Source of the DNA: Sipunculus nudus
Lineage: Eukaryota > Annelida > Sipuncula > Golfingiida > Sipunculidae
Assembly: GCA_026874595.1 (NCBI GenBank)
Contig: CM049313.1
Location: 49,901,659 to 49,965,658, forward strand
Reading direction: 5' to 3'
DNA length: 64,000 nt
Of the stretch, positions 51,700 to 63,275 are shown piece after piece. Below the pieces are notes generated by a model that saw only the letters and a list, made by a program, of their open reading frames with translations, was not told where the DNA came from and made no database searches. How positions within the stretch are numbered: position 1 is the first letter of the stretch; each line of letters starts with the position of its first letter. Made by a program: the position numbers and the translations under genes.

Positions 51700-53970
51700 G
51701 CCATAAAGGCCATTATAGTCCGAGCTCTCTTGATTAATAAGGCAACCGTTCCTGTGGCAAGCAATGCTTGCCGCGCTTGATCTGTGCTTTAACTTATCAA
51801 GATATGATTTATTTTGGTCAGCCCGCGTTGTGTTTTGAAAGGTAAGGTGACAGTTAGGGGAAAACGATTTCCTGGATAGGCCACCTCACTTAAAATTATT
51901 CATTTTTTTTAAATAAATAATTCAATTACGACAATATGTTGTGTTTTCCGATATGATCGGCTAAGGATAGCTTGGTCAGGAATAATTGGTTCATGAGTGT
52001 TGAAACGATTTAAATATGACATGAAGGACGAAACATCATATGTTTATAAATCATAGCAGGTGGATGTATTTAAAGGGAAAGCTTCCAAGAATTCCTCTTA
52101 ATGTTTTGTATACATAAACAGAGTATGTGTCTTTTGTTATTAGTTGGAAATTATAATTAAAATTAAGGCGGATATGCTATTAAAATTAGAATAAAAAGAT
52201 CCATACATTGATACCAATATATAATTAAAAAAGCACCACCTGAGCAAAGCAATTGTTTTCTGATGTCTGTTTGGACAAAATTCACACACCCATTTGTCAT
52301 AAATATAAATACACCAACATGCTGTTTTTCTACGGATGTAATACAGATGCATTACAAAGACGCTGGTGGATAACCCATTTTCATATTTTCATTTCATCTG
52401 CATCTGTTTTATGTTGTAGCTGTATTATGTTTATTAAGAACCATGACATTATACATAATTAATTTTTGTATAAGCATGTTGATATTTGTTTAACTACGCT
52501 CCCGAGGCAGCGGAAAATTAGAAGCAACTGATTTTCACGCTGCCAGCTTTGACAGTTTATGATATAACTAGACACCAGGTGGCGGTTCGTTGCCCGCTGA
52601 AAAAAAAAAAAAAACGTGCGTATGATGTGACAAGCAGCCAACCAGATGCCAATAAACAAACACTCGACAGGCATCCTGGCTGCGCCCATAGCTGCGCTTC
52701 AAGCGCCGCGAGATATCAGTTTACGGTCGAATTTAAATTGCTTCCTCTGTATTCTCGCATCATCGGCCGATTCGAATATGACATTATGACTGTGTTAGCG
52801 TAGCCATGTATCTGTTGTCTGCAGAACTGAAACCATGCAGCCAGCGAGGTGTGCACGCAGCCTTAATTTGTTGTTACGTTTCGTTTGAATTACAACTCAC
52901 CGGCCGGGCATCCTATGTACCCAAGGCCCTAAGCAAACCACGTCTGGGGCAATTCTCTTTGAGCCTGTGGCCTGTACAAACGGTTACCGGGGCGATGAGC
53001 TGTCACTCAAAACGAAATGAACATGATTGGCTACGTGTATTCATCGCTTGGCCGTGTCTTCCAGCACAAGGTCTCATCTGATTGGACAAAAATACAGTGC
53101 TCCCTCTGGTGTAGCAATTCAGGATACGAGGTCATAACAAACAGCGCTTACGATATAAGGAATAGGCCTATAGTTAAAGCGCTGTGTAAAGAGCGTATTG
53201 TTTAACCTGCGTGCTTATCTTCCTTCTGCCTGTTACCCTGTTTCGTTCTTGGCCTAACATCATATTCCCACAACGAAATTCCAAAGTTCGGCGAGGTTAG
53301 CCGTCACCGATTGAAGTATTAGAGAAGCACATTGAGAAAGAAAGAAGAAAAGAACGAATATATGGTGAACTGAACCACTGGTGATACCGGAAGCCGACGC
53401 ATACATAATATTTTGATACCTGTTGGCCGATGGCATAAACTAATATGTATGCCCATGATATTAAAATATCACAATATTAAATATAGCCCGCCTTCAGGCA
53501 TATCCAGGTCTAATCACCCTTCCCTATCTCCACCTGGCCAAACATTCAGAACAAAATTACCTTTACGGAAATAATGAAAACAAAATAAAAGTTGACATTT
53601 ACATAAAGTCAAGGGAAATTAAGAAGATAATTATTATAGTCCGTATATGCATTTAAGTTTCTTTCAAGAATACACTATCAATAGTACCACAATCTCGTAA
53701 AACTAAACTGATAATGGTATGTAGAGTTTTACGTTTTGTAAATCTTTTATGTGAAAAAAGTTAGCTCGAAAATGTCGAGTATCTGTTTGAGTGTGTACTA
53801 TTGGTGAACTTAATCAGATTAAAAACGTCAAGTTTAACTGACCTTTTGGCTCATCGAACACAGCTTCCGTGTCCATCAAATAAATTCATTTGGGTAGGAT
53901 AATCCACCAATCTGCCTTTTCATATAGCTAAGAATGAAGTATTTACCAGCAATGGATTTGCAATAATGTG
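51700..53970. other. Upstream region of copy E, no gene recognised
   Basis: The part near 51735-51830 matches DNA upstream of copy C/D. The segment 52500-53210 is clearly GC-richer than its surroundings and holds several open frames of 60-90 codons on both strands with no known motifs. It could be a promoter or first-exon region of an unseen gene, or a foreign repeat. Confidence 0.4.
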
Positions 53971-54510
53971 TGTGACTTCTGAATTTATTTTGGAGGAACC
54001 AAGTAATGACTGCGGTGTATTAATCACACGTCAACATCTGCGCTCTCATTGATTATTTCATGTGAACGGCAAATTAAACATGATATGTTCAATTAAAATC
54101 CCGCATGTATTTCCTAACAAGACTTAAATAAACTTCCAAAGGCTCTGGACAGGTCAAGTCAAGCACAGTTTCAGTATGACCGAGACTTGCTAACCTCATG
54201 CTAGACATTTTGAACATCACTCATATGGATTGCAGTTGTGTGTGACTTCTGAATTTATTTTGGAGGTACCAAGTAATGACTGCGGTGTATTTATCACACG
54301 TCAACATCTGCGCTCTCATTGAATATTTCATGTGAACGGCAAATTAAACATGATATTTTCAATTAAAATCCCGCATGTATTTCCTAACAAGACTTAAATA
54401 AACTTCCAAAGGCTCTGGACAGGTCAAGTCAAGCACAGTTTCAGTATGACCGAGACTTGCTAACCTCATGCTAGACATTTTGATCATCACTCATATGGAT
54501 TGCAGTTGTG
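53971..54510 (+). repeat. Tandem duplication, 2 x 270 bp, nearly identical
   Basis: TGTGACTTCTGAATTTATTT starts units at 53971 and 54241; both end TGGATTGCAGTTGTG. I count about six mismatches and no length change over 270 bp, so the duplication is young. Confidence 0.95.
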
Positions 54511-54793
54511 TTTAGTTGCAGCTTGTGAAGCAGGTATAATCAGATTCTCTGAATGGTATGAACCCCAGGTTATGTCACTGGTGTACTGTCCGATGAAAAA
54601 AAAAACAAACTGGCAATACTTCACAGACCAAATTCCAGCAGGTGGGGAACTTGTGTCCTGGTCCGAGAACCAAAGAAAAAAGAGAGACTATAGTGCGGTA
54701 GCCATTTTTGAAATTGATTTAAATGATTACTTTAGTTATTTCTTGCATGTTTGTATAGCAGATGATTGCATTTGTGAGTCCATGAGTCAATAG
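54510..54793 (+). other. Open frame of up to 97 codons, unrecognised
   Basis: Opens near the end of the second 270-bp duplicate and reads ACEAGIIRFSEWYEPQVM, SLVYCPMKKK and DQIPAGGELVSWSENQ to a TAG at 54791-54793. The composition is more protein-like than most short frames here, but I match it to no family, and no splice structure or neighbour supports it. It may be a transposon scrap or chance. Confidence 0.2.
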
Positions 54794-55969
54794 AAAAAAC
54801 TGTTATAAATAATATTGATAAATTATATAAGAAACAGATGATAAGTAATGTACAGTTTAAAAAAAAATTTAAAAAAAATGAGCTTTGAGCTAAAGGGGAG
54901 TGGGCATATGAACAATGAAGGGAAACCTCAAATCGAGTTTATCAGGGGTTGTTTAGAATTTATTTAGGTTTATTGGGAAGAACCAGAAATATGGGCGCGT
55001 ATAGGGATAGTTAAAGGTTTATACCTGTAATCAATTGTGAGCTAGATTTTACAGATCTTAGTTGTTTGCTATCTTGCTACTAGATGGCAGCTTATATGTA
55101 GTCAGCTAAAATTGCTAGACCTAAAATCAGATTCAGCCTTTCCTTGAGGATTATTCGAAATCGATTGATTATTAATAGGAGATAACCAGAAACACAGATA
55201 CAGTGGTAGTTTGTAGGTTAAAACATGTAATCTGTTTGTTTACAAAATTTACTTGTCGGAGAATTTTGCAACTTTATAGCGCTATCACCTTATCTGTATT
55301 GAGCTGAACTAGTAGCATTTTACAAGAAACATTTTGATAAACTGAATAAGGACTGACCTATTGCATCCTTCTCGCACCGTTTAAGACTTCACATCAATTT
55401 CCCACACGTATCTGTCCGTTACTTTGTTTAACAATAAAACAAGTTTAAAGTCTTTATTACTTTTCTAATGATCCAAAAAAATGTCTTAGAGTATTAGTGT
55501 ACTTAAAGAGTAACCTTAAGTGTGTGTGCCCTCAAGCATACGTAAACGGATAAACATGGTTTATCCAGTGAATGGTCTCTTTGCTTATTCCTTTAATTGT
55601 AGTTATGATTACGACATTTTTTACTAATACAACACATAAAAGTGTAAAGTATATGGTGGCACCTTAGTATAATGATATACAAATAAAAATGGGTTTACCC
55701 GTACCTGTGTTTGTTTGGTGCGAGTCGGACTTGACCTGTACTTCAGTAATTTAACTACCGGACAGAAACCAGCGTGTCACAATGATTTTGCCACTTGCAG
55801 GCAAACTTTAAGCCTTTTTTCTTCCTTTAAAGTACGTGTGTTTGCATGAATATTATACATAAACAATGCAGTGAACATTGCACAAACTCATCAACACCTT
55901 AAATAATTAATGATGCAAAATAAACATCACGTCATGTATAAAATGTTTCGCCGTATCGTTTTACCTATT
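54794..55969. other. Intergenic, nothing recognised
   Basis: AT-rich. No exon, repeat unit or transposon end identified. Confidence 0.45.
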
Positions 55970-56139
55970 ATGGCGACTGATAAAATACATGAATTTGCTC
56001 TCAAGGAAAAGGCAGCTCTGATCAAAATGAACGACGGGAAAGCAGCCAACTTATAAAAACATATTGGGGGATGGCGGTCATTTGGTTCAAAACATAATAA
56101 TAAAACGGAAGATTATGGATCAGTATGAAGAAAACAAAG
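55970..56139 (+). pseudogene. Second Tigger transposase N-terminal fragment
   Basis: ATG at 55970 reads MATDKIHEFALKEKAALIKM then NDGKAANL and TAA. After a frameshift, VQNIIIKRKIMDQYEENK follows, matching VQNILKRKREIM of the copy at 48044-48208. I see no flanking terminal inverted repeats, so only the fragment can be supported. It lies on the opposite strand to the other copy. Confidence 0.7.
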
Positions 56140-56191
56140 GTAACTGATACATGTCTGCATTGGTACATAGTATTGGTAACAGTGATATACA

Positions 56192-56196
<5 letters not shown>

Positions 56197-56240
<44 letters not shown>
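56197..56240. repeat. (TA)n microsatellite
   Basis: Pure TA run just downstream of the second Tigger fragment. Confidence 0.95.
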
Positions 56241-56245
<5 letters not shown>

Positions 56246-57278
56246 TCATATAATAATATCTGTTTTTTATTTAAATAAACCCTTTTGGTCAAATTTTAAC
56301 CCCTCCCCCATATTCCCAGGCCATCTCTTACATTAGGTCACCTTTCATTAAGTCTTCTATTATCCAATCCCAAAAATGTACCCCTTACAAGAGTTCTTCT
56401 GAAAAACTGAAGCTATTAGTTATGATAAACATTTCTGTGTTTTGTTTTGGGCAGAAATAGAACAGGGTTACAAGAATTAAGTTTCAATATTATTGCTCAA
56501 GTAGCCGCTGTAGAAGGTTTACATGAAATCATTATATGAAACATTAAACTTTATTTTTTTTAAATAGTGCATCGCTTTAACATACATATCATTAAATCAT
56601 TATATTGCCCTGATCTCAAGACTCTTGTCATTGTGTACCAGCAGACTATGAAATGGAAGGTGAGGATATAATTTAGCAGCAGAGTTGCCACACAGGGATT
56701 TCGTTCTGTAGGAACTGCAACACTCTAAAAAGGCTTGATACTCACGTTCAGTATATGAGTACACTTAAACCGTTAACATGCCTTTAAATGTGCCATTAAA
56801 TTTACAAAATGAAAGAAGACAGAACAGTTTAAATATCATAACGTCACACTTAAACAGATAATATTTGTATTTGTAAATTTCTTATGATATATCCAGTATG
56901 TGGATTGGTTATGCCGAAATAATATAATGTAAAGCATGAAATGTTCATACTCCCGGTCCAGAAAGAACCCTTCCATCATTCAACATTTCATGCTTAAGGA
57001 ATCCGTTGAGATCTAGGATGAATCTATAAAACTATTGGTTTAGTAAATGTCGACCACATTTAAAATCCATGCTATCACGTTTGAATCTTTAAAGGAATCA
57101 ATGTATTAAAGTTTATAATATAAAGTAGTAAAATGCCCAGCTGTAAACTGTCTTAACAGTTATATGTTTATTCCTATAATTTATTCTAAATAAAAGTAAT
57201 GCGAAGTATTTTAGGCATATTGACAGCTTGCATTAAAATGCTTTTCAAGTAATTTTTACTTTTCATTTTCAAGTTCGC
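56241..57278. other. Intergenic between Tigger fragment and copy F, nothing recognised
   Basis: No motif-bearing frames or repeats seen. Confidence 0.45.
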
Positions 57279-58495
57279 TCATCGTGCGAGGTTTGTTATG
57301 TGATATCCCCCTGCATACCTCGTATGGATCTCACCTTTGATGGTTGTTAGCGAGCGCTTGTATGTTTCCGGTAGAAGAATCATTAGATCCAAAACAACGA
57401 CCAAAAAAAACACTGAGATCCATCTCAACATCTTAGCCTGTACAAGTTTGTTATTATTCGAATTGCCACTGTGTTGTCTCTTTATAGTCTCTATTATCTT
57501 GACAATTAGAGATAATTTTAGATATACCTTCACTTTGCCCTTTTTTACTTGAAAAATAAATTTGCAGATGTTCCAAGAATATTTACAATTTGCGAAAGTA
57601 ATTGGTGTGTACTGGATATAACCTCTTCATTTAATTATAGTTTTTGCTTACAACACGGCCACATATTCAGTGTTGTTTGTAAATTGTTATTCAAGTTAAA
57701 TAATTAAATTAGCAATATGTGAATTGAGGTTACTTTTTATAACATCATTTTAAAGTGTACATTATCATATTAGTAAATAATTTCTAAGAATAAATACGAG
57801 GTCAGCAATTCAATTGACCCCGATTTGGAATTATAATGATATCTTGTAATGAGTAATATCGTGTAATATGTAATATCTTGCAATTTATTATATCGGTTAA
57901 TATGTAAATTTGGTAATACAATATCGGGTAATCAAATTAAAATCGCTGCAGCTCTATATTTGTTTCGACATACAAGGTAGTGATTGAGGACTCGTGTCAT
58001 TTGAGGCTAATTTGATTAAACTTGGACTTGGACTCCAGAGTCAAGGACATCGACTTGTACTCGGACGAAGAGGTGAGGACTCAAGAAATTCGGCAGGGTC
58101 CGTTTCGAGTTCTGGAGAAGAAAGTTCTGTCACAGGCTTTGAAGGCCTTTTTAATGCAATGTATTTCAATATAGAGCACATATGTATAAGCATATCAGTA
58201 ATATTCAAGTGCATTTATTCCTTCACTGTCTCGCCGATACAGAGAAGATGCTGAATTATGTTATGCCAATTATGAGAAAACTAAATTTAAACAGAAGCAA
58301 TTATTTAATTGGTCTCTTTTTAAAATAAAAGTACAGTATAATAGAATTCGAAATAAATGAATAAATATTTAAGGACACCCTACATATGACACTTCATCCA
58401 CATACATTGTGTGTAACACTAAAAAACATTTACAAACCTAAACGTATTTTATTTTCTTTTTTCAAAATTGAAAAAAAAAGTAAAAAAGCCTTCAG

Positions 58496-59395
58496 TAACA
58501 CGAGTTCACCTTGCGAGTGGCAGAATAAATAAATACGAATGGGTGGCTTCCACACGGGGACAAAGGAATGGTCCTGTGTCATAATGGTTTATAAGAAAAT
58601 ATATATTGTGGTGATTCTTATTACCTCCAAAACGAAATGGACTATTGATATGTCTTTACCCTTAACCTGTACAAATGTCAGCAAAACATTTTTCGCCTGT
58701 CTGGCTTTTTCATGAGGCGACCTGTAATCCCCACTGAACCCCATTTCCATTATATCGTCTGTTAAGGAATTTTACTCTGTCAAAAGGAATTAAAGATTTT
58801 AAATTCAAGCGCGGAACACATGTCCACCTGAATCTTTTAATAGGGAGCACTTTTCTGTTGAGTGGACACAAAGAGCTGAGACCCTTTTCAAGATCACCGT
58901 TTTATAGGTGTATAGGTTTGTTAATTGTTATACATTCAGAAGTATCTTTCAATGATTACCATGGTGTCAATAGTTCGGCCGATTTATTGGTTGTTTTAAA
59001 ACAGTTTTTTTTCTAAAGGAAGCCCGGGGGCGGGGGATTGCAGACACTTCTAAGGGTCCTCAATCTCTTGGGTACTTTGGAACCCCCGTCAAAATCTACT
59101 AATCAGTCTTCGTTCATACGTGCACGTTTCATGTAAAACATAGTCATTGTTCAGAAACACGGGTTCACCAGGCGAGTGCCAGAACAACTGCATATGAATG
59201 GACGGCTTCTACTCGGTCGGGTACAGTGGAACAGCCCCTTATAATTATTCCTTTGAGGAATTGTGATTATGGCACTTAAGAAAAAATATATAATGGTGAT
59301 TCCAATTACTTCCAAAAATGTGATGGATTACGGATGCAGTTTCACTCTACCTCTCTACAAATTTTCAGCAAAATCTGTATATTACATTTTGCGTT
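58496..59395 (+). repeat. Diverged direct repeat, two ~225-240 bp units about 660 bp apart
   Basis: Units near 58496-58720 and 59155-59395 share ACACG-GTTCACC, GCGAGTG-CAGAA, GAATGG, GGCTTC-AC, GGTGATTC-TATTAC-TCCAAAA and CAAAT-TCAGCAAAA in order. Located inside the remains of copy F. Confidence 0.72.
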
Positions 59396-60315
59396 AATGT
59401 GCTGAAAGACAATTGAACGGACCAAGGCTGAAGTGGTTTCTTTGCTAAATGCTTTCATCGATATATATCAACCTGCTTTCTTTTTATCTGGGAGAGTTGT
59501 CCATTTTGCATCAGACCTGCTTATTACATGCCAATTTACAGTATCTAAACCAAAAATTTAATACTGTTGGAATATATTTTTGCGGGCTTGTCTTTTTCAC
59601 ATTGGTAGCAATACGTTTCGAGTACAAGAGAATTCCACGACATATGCATGTGTATATAAATAACGCATGTGCCTGTTAACATGCCTTAGACTATACCCTC
59701 AACTGACTACACTGAATAAACATCATGTTTGACGATGTCGCCTGAGCTTCAACTAATACAAAGCATCTTTCATATAATTTCACGGTAGAATGCTTCTTCA
59801 TACGATCGTTATATCTACGATATTTTCCAAGCAATGAAGCTTTCGGACTTATGTTATATATGCCTCACGTCTCTTTCCAGAATTTATTTTTTGTGTGATT
59901 TATGGAATAGAATAACTTTTCATTCTATGTTGATATTTTGGTGGAGGGTGTTCCTGGAGAATTCAAGCAGAAGTAATCTTTATATCATATGAGTGAAACA
60001 CATATAAGTGACAAAACACATATACCTGACAATAGTTCCTGCAAAAACTTTAGGATTGAAATATGCGTCTTAAGTTCCTATCAGCTCATTACGAAAATAT
60101 TCATCAGACAGAGCCGTGGATTTTCCACGGGAGCAGCTAGTATATATTTATTAAGAAAATAGTTTAGTATAAATCTTTGAAATAAAAAAATATAAATATA
60201 TATTCTATAACTTTTATCCTTCAAAGATTCCCTTTCAATAACTTAACCCTTCAATGTCCACCTGTCTATGACCATAACCCTTTTTTATTTATATGTATTT
60301 TTGTTGACTCACCAC
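59396..60315. other. Remains of copy F introns, nothing else recognised
   Basis: A hairpin CCGTGGATTTTCCACGG lies near 60114-60130. No exons identified. Confidence 0.4.
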
Positions 60316-61298
60316 ATTGCTGACAAACTAAGAGTTTACTGCAGTACTTTGCAGCTACCTTAACATAACTCCAGAAACTTGAATCTATCAAGTTTCCTGG
60401 TCCAGACGAAAGATTTCTTGATTTCTGTTCTGTCAGTATCTATAAGCTCCATTTTTTTGCAAACCAACGCCGGATTTTTAGTTGATCGGGGAATTCAATT
60501 TTGCTGGAAAATGTTTTTTTATGATAAAAAAGTATGAATTTATTACTTTAACAGAAGCCATCTTGCAGATTAAACTTATCTGTATTACGACAACTTTTCC
60601 GAACCTTAGTGTGTTCTGATCGTAATGTTACTTTAAAATAGTTATAGCAAGGGTACTCATGTTCTATGGTATTTATGCGCTGTGATATAAGGCATTCTGC
60701 GTGAACCTTAATTCTCCAGGCAAGTAGATTTATCACTTTTTCGGCTTATTGTACCCTGAAATTAGCAACCGAATAGACATCTGCCTGGGGTAGGCAACTA
60801 TAAAAAAAAACTAATCAACTATTTTTTTATAATAACCATGTGGTATTAATATCTGCTATTGACTCCCTAACAATGTGTCTTTAATATTTTAAAAATAGTA
60901 TATATATTGAAAAACAAATATATGTCACAGTCATATGTTTTTTCACATACTTTGATATGTTTCATTTTCTATTATTTTAAAGGTTGCAAACACTTTATAA
61001 AATGATAACTCAACTAATTAGTCGATCATTTTTTTACATATTGAATAACGTCTAACTTTACCGAAATTGGCGTGATTTTTGTTTCACACAACGGTTTTGT
61101 GGTCATAAGTGTAATTTATATTATACTCTTCCAGAGTGATTTCTCACTTCAGTCAGACCACAAATTTTGGCTCACCTAAACATATTAGCATTGAAGACTC
61201 TTTGAAATAAAATGAAAAGTTGCTTTTTTTGCTCTTTTAATTGTCGAGATAAGTGCCTACAGTTTTTATGATCTCTTATCTAATGCTTTATCTATAGA

Positions 61299-61642
61299 GT
61301 TCCATTTCCGTTTCCGTTTGGAACTGCGTGACAGGGAGATAGCACTCGCTTCCTAAGATATTATTTTTGTATTCTGGTGTCTCCCAAGTCCGGTGTCTGC
61401 AGCAAATGCGGGTTTTAAGTGTTAATCAACCCCGTTACTATTTCATAACAAAGAGGATCTACCCAAACACGCACTCGTGAGTGTGACACGGCTGTGGGAC
61501 CCAGTCTTCCAATTAGCATGAAGAACGCTCAACCTGGGTCGGGACCGACCGTGAAAATCTCCCCGCCTCGACTGAGATTTGAACTCACGACCTCCTAGCT
61601 ATGATTCTTGTACCTAGCCCTGAGCCACAGAAGCCGGTCAAT
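61299..61642 (-). mobile_element. tRNA-derived SINE
   Basis: Read right to left, the head resembles a tRNA gene with RNA polymerase III promoter boxes: box A-like TGGCTCAGGGCTAGG (61629-61613) and box B-like GTGAGTTCAAATCTC (61587-61573), spaced about 40 nt. A non-tRNA body follows, and the 3' end carries a short (AAACGG)-like repeat at about 61320-61300. The tRNA cloverleaf does not close well, so this is a SINE head rather than a tRNA gene. I could not identify target duplications. Confidence 0.66.
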
Positions 61643-62233
61643 AAATTGGTGTTGGTTGTTATTAAAAACTGCCTGTTGTAAACATTTATCTTGATCATCC
61701 CTTTGATATCGATAACTATATTTGGTTATCCTTTACCATTCTCATTCCATATTACTTCAAACTTTCCACATCATCATGTCGCCTTAAACTTTGCTGATTC
61801 CTGTTTAGGTATATGTTATATAACATATTATAAGTATTTCATTTGCTTGACTATCTCCATTTAGGTCAATGTTAAACTATATTTTTTAAATGTGAAAAAA
61901 TGAGTGAAGTGAAAGCTATATATGTCTTTGTATATTTAACAAAAATGAAAACATAATAAAATAAAAAAAAAAACTACAAGATTTAGATATTGAAAAAATA
62001 GTTTTTTAGGTGAGATGAGCCATGTCAGCTGACTATAGCTTATCGAAGTTTATAAATCTGTGTGAAGAACATGGTATGTTGTAGATTTACCAGTAAATAT
62101 CTTCCAAAAATCTCTCAATGGTCATTTCTAGTCCTAATCAAAGGAACACTGGACCGTCGTGTATTACAGATGTGGCACTGGGAAGTCCGGAAAAAGATTA
62201 CTTCACAGGCATTTAAAAGTCACTATGTATGAA

Positions 62234-62343
62234 GTTATATATTTGTGTGTTTATTTATTAAGGGAATGATATTGACAAATATTGAATAGTTATATATTTG
62301 TGTGTTTATTTATTAAGGGAATGATATTGACATGTATTGAATA
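62234..62343 (+). repeat. Tandem duplication, 2 x 55 bp
   Basis: GTTATATATTTGTGTGTTTA starts units at 62234 and 62289. The units are almost identical (ACAAATATTGAATA versus ACATGTATTGAATA). Confidence 0.93.
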
Positions 62344-62790
62344 GTCATTAACAATTCACGCATATAACGCATGATTTAAACAAGGTTTAGATCAGAACTT
62401 ATCGCCATATTTAGATTTAAATATCAGCAGTCGAATAAGAAGCGCCAAGCATGCTGGTAATTGCGAGTCTATATACAGACTCAAGTGATACAAAGGATGC
62501 CATTTACCATCTTTCATGAATTCTGATTTTAATAAATTCAAAAAGCTTTAGTAAATGATTGATTAAGAGGGTATTCATTAATGACTGTGGTTATTCATTA
62601 AAGCCGTTGACTGCCACCCGATAACAGTCACCCTTTCTGGTGCCCTTGTTATCCGTTGCCGTTATGAAGTGACAGAACAGGTTCCCTTTGGTTTAACGTG
62701 GAAAAGTACAGATTGTGTGGTTTTGATGTTGCAGTAGACATATCAACCCTCCGGCACACAACATAACACAAGTCAGTGGCTAAACAAAAA

Positions 62791-62791
<1 letters not shown>

Positions 62792-62831
<40 letters not shown>
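62792..62831. repeat. (TA)n microsatellite
   Basis: Pure TA run. Confidence 0.95.
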
Positions 62832-62836
<5 letters not shown>

Positions 62837-62974
62837 TTAAAAGAAAACAAAAGGTACATAATTCAAACCCACCTACCAGATAGGGTTCCCAGCCTGTTAC
62901 CCTTCATTATATAAACTGGTACATACACTAAGAGAAACTTTAGTAAAACCACAATCTCCAGATATCCTGAACGA

Positions 62975-63275
62975 GTTATACTGGCGGCACCTCACTGCAT
63001 CTCACTTGACACCCGCTGGCAGTTCCTCACTCCACACCAGCTGGGAGAACCTCGCTGGAGACTGGGCGGCAACATCTCTCGCAGTAATATCTAGGCGCTG
63101 GACGGCCACATATCTTGCAGCACCTCTCTGATCAGTGGGATGCAGCACCGCTCTAGACTTTCTGGTCACTTAGTAGAAATTCCTCTCTGAACACAAGGTA
63201 AAAGCACCTCGCGAGAAACTGGGCGGCTTTACCTCTCTAGAAACTGGCGGTCGACATTTCTGGACACTGCAGGCT
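62975..63275. repeat. ~30-bp minisatellite, about ten diverged units
   Basis: GC-rich units around CACCTCTCTAGAAACTGGGC, recurring with variants such as CACCTCGCGAGAAACTGGGC and ACCTCGCTGGAGACTGGGC. Confidence 0.75.

Larger units (their letters stand above)
57279..60798 (-). pseudogene. SLC22-like transporter copy F, decayed exons 5, 6 and 11
   Basis: Exon 5 homologue at about 60798-60707 (ATAG acceptor, VIN-LLAWRIK end, internal TAA). Exon 6 homologue at about 60480-60316: a stretch reading VWTRKLDRFKFLEL matches copy E EWTRKRVGFKFLEL, then TAA; a GTGAGT donor follows. Exon 11 homologue at 57437-57279: CAG acceptor, open for 52 codons to TGA, reading AKMLRWIS...MILLPETYKRSL, with an in-frame 4-codon loss relative to copy E. 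Exons 7-10 were not found between them, and exons 1-4 were not found to the right. This is the most diverged copy. The intact frame of exon 11 may be chance or slow decay. Confidence 0.74.

Noticed and set aside
61560-61642. True tRNA gene on the minus strand
   Set aside because: Box A and B are present but the acceptor and anticodon stems do not pair well, and a long body and repeat tail follow. SINE head instead.
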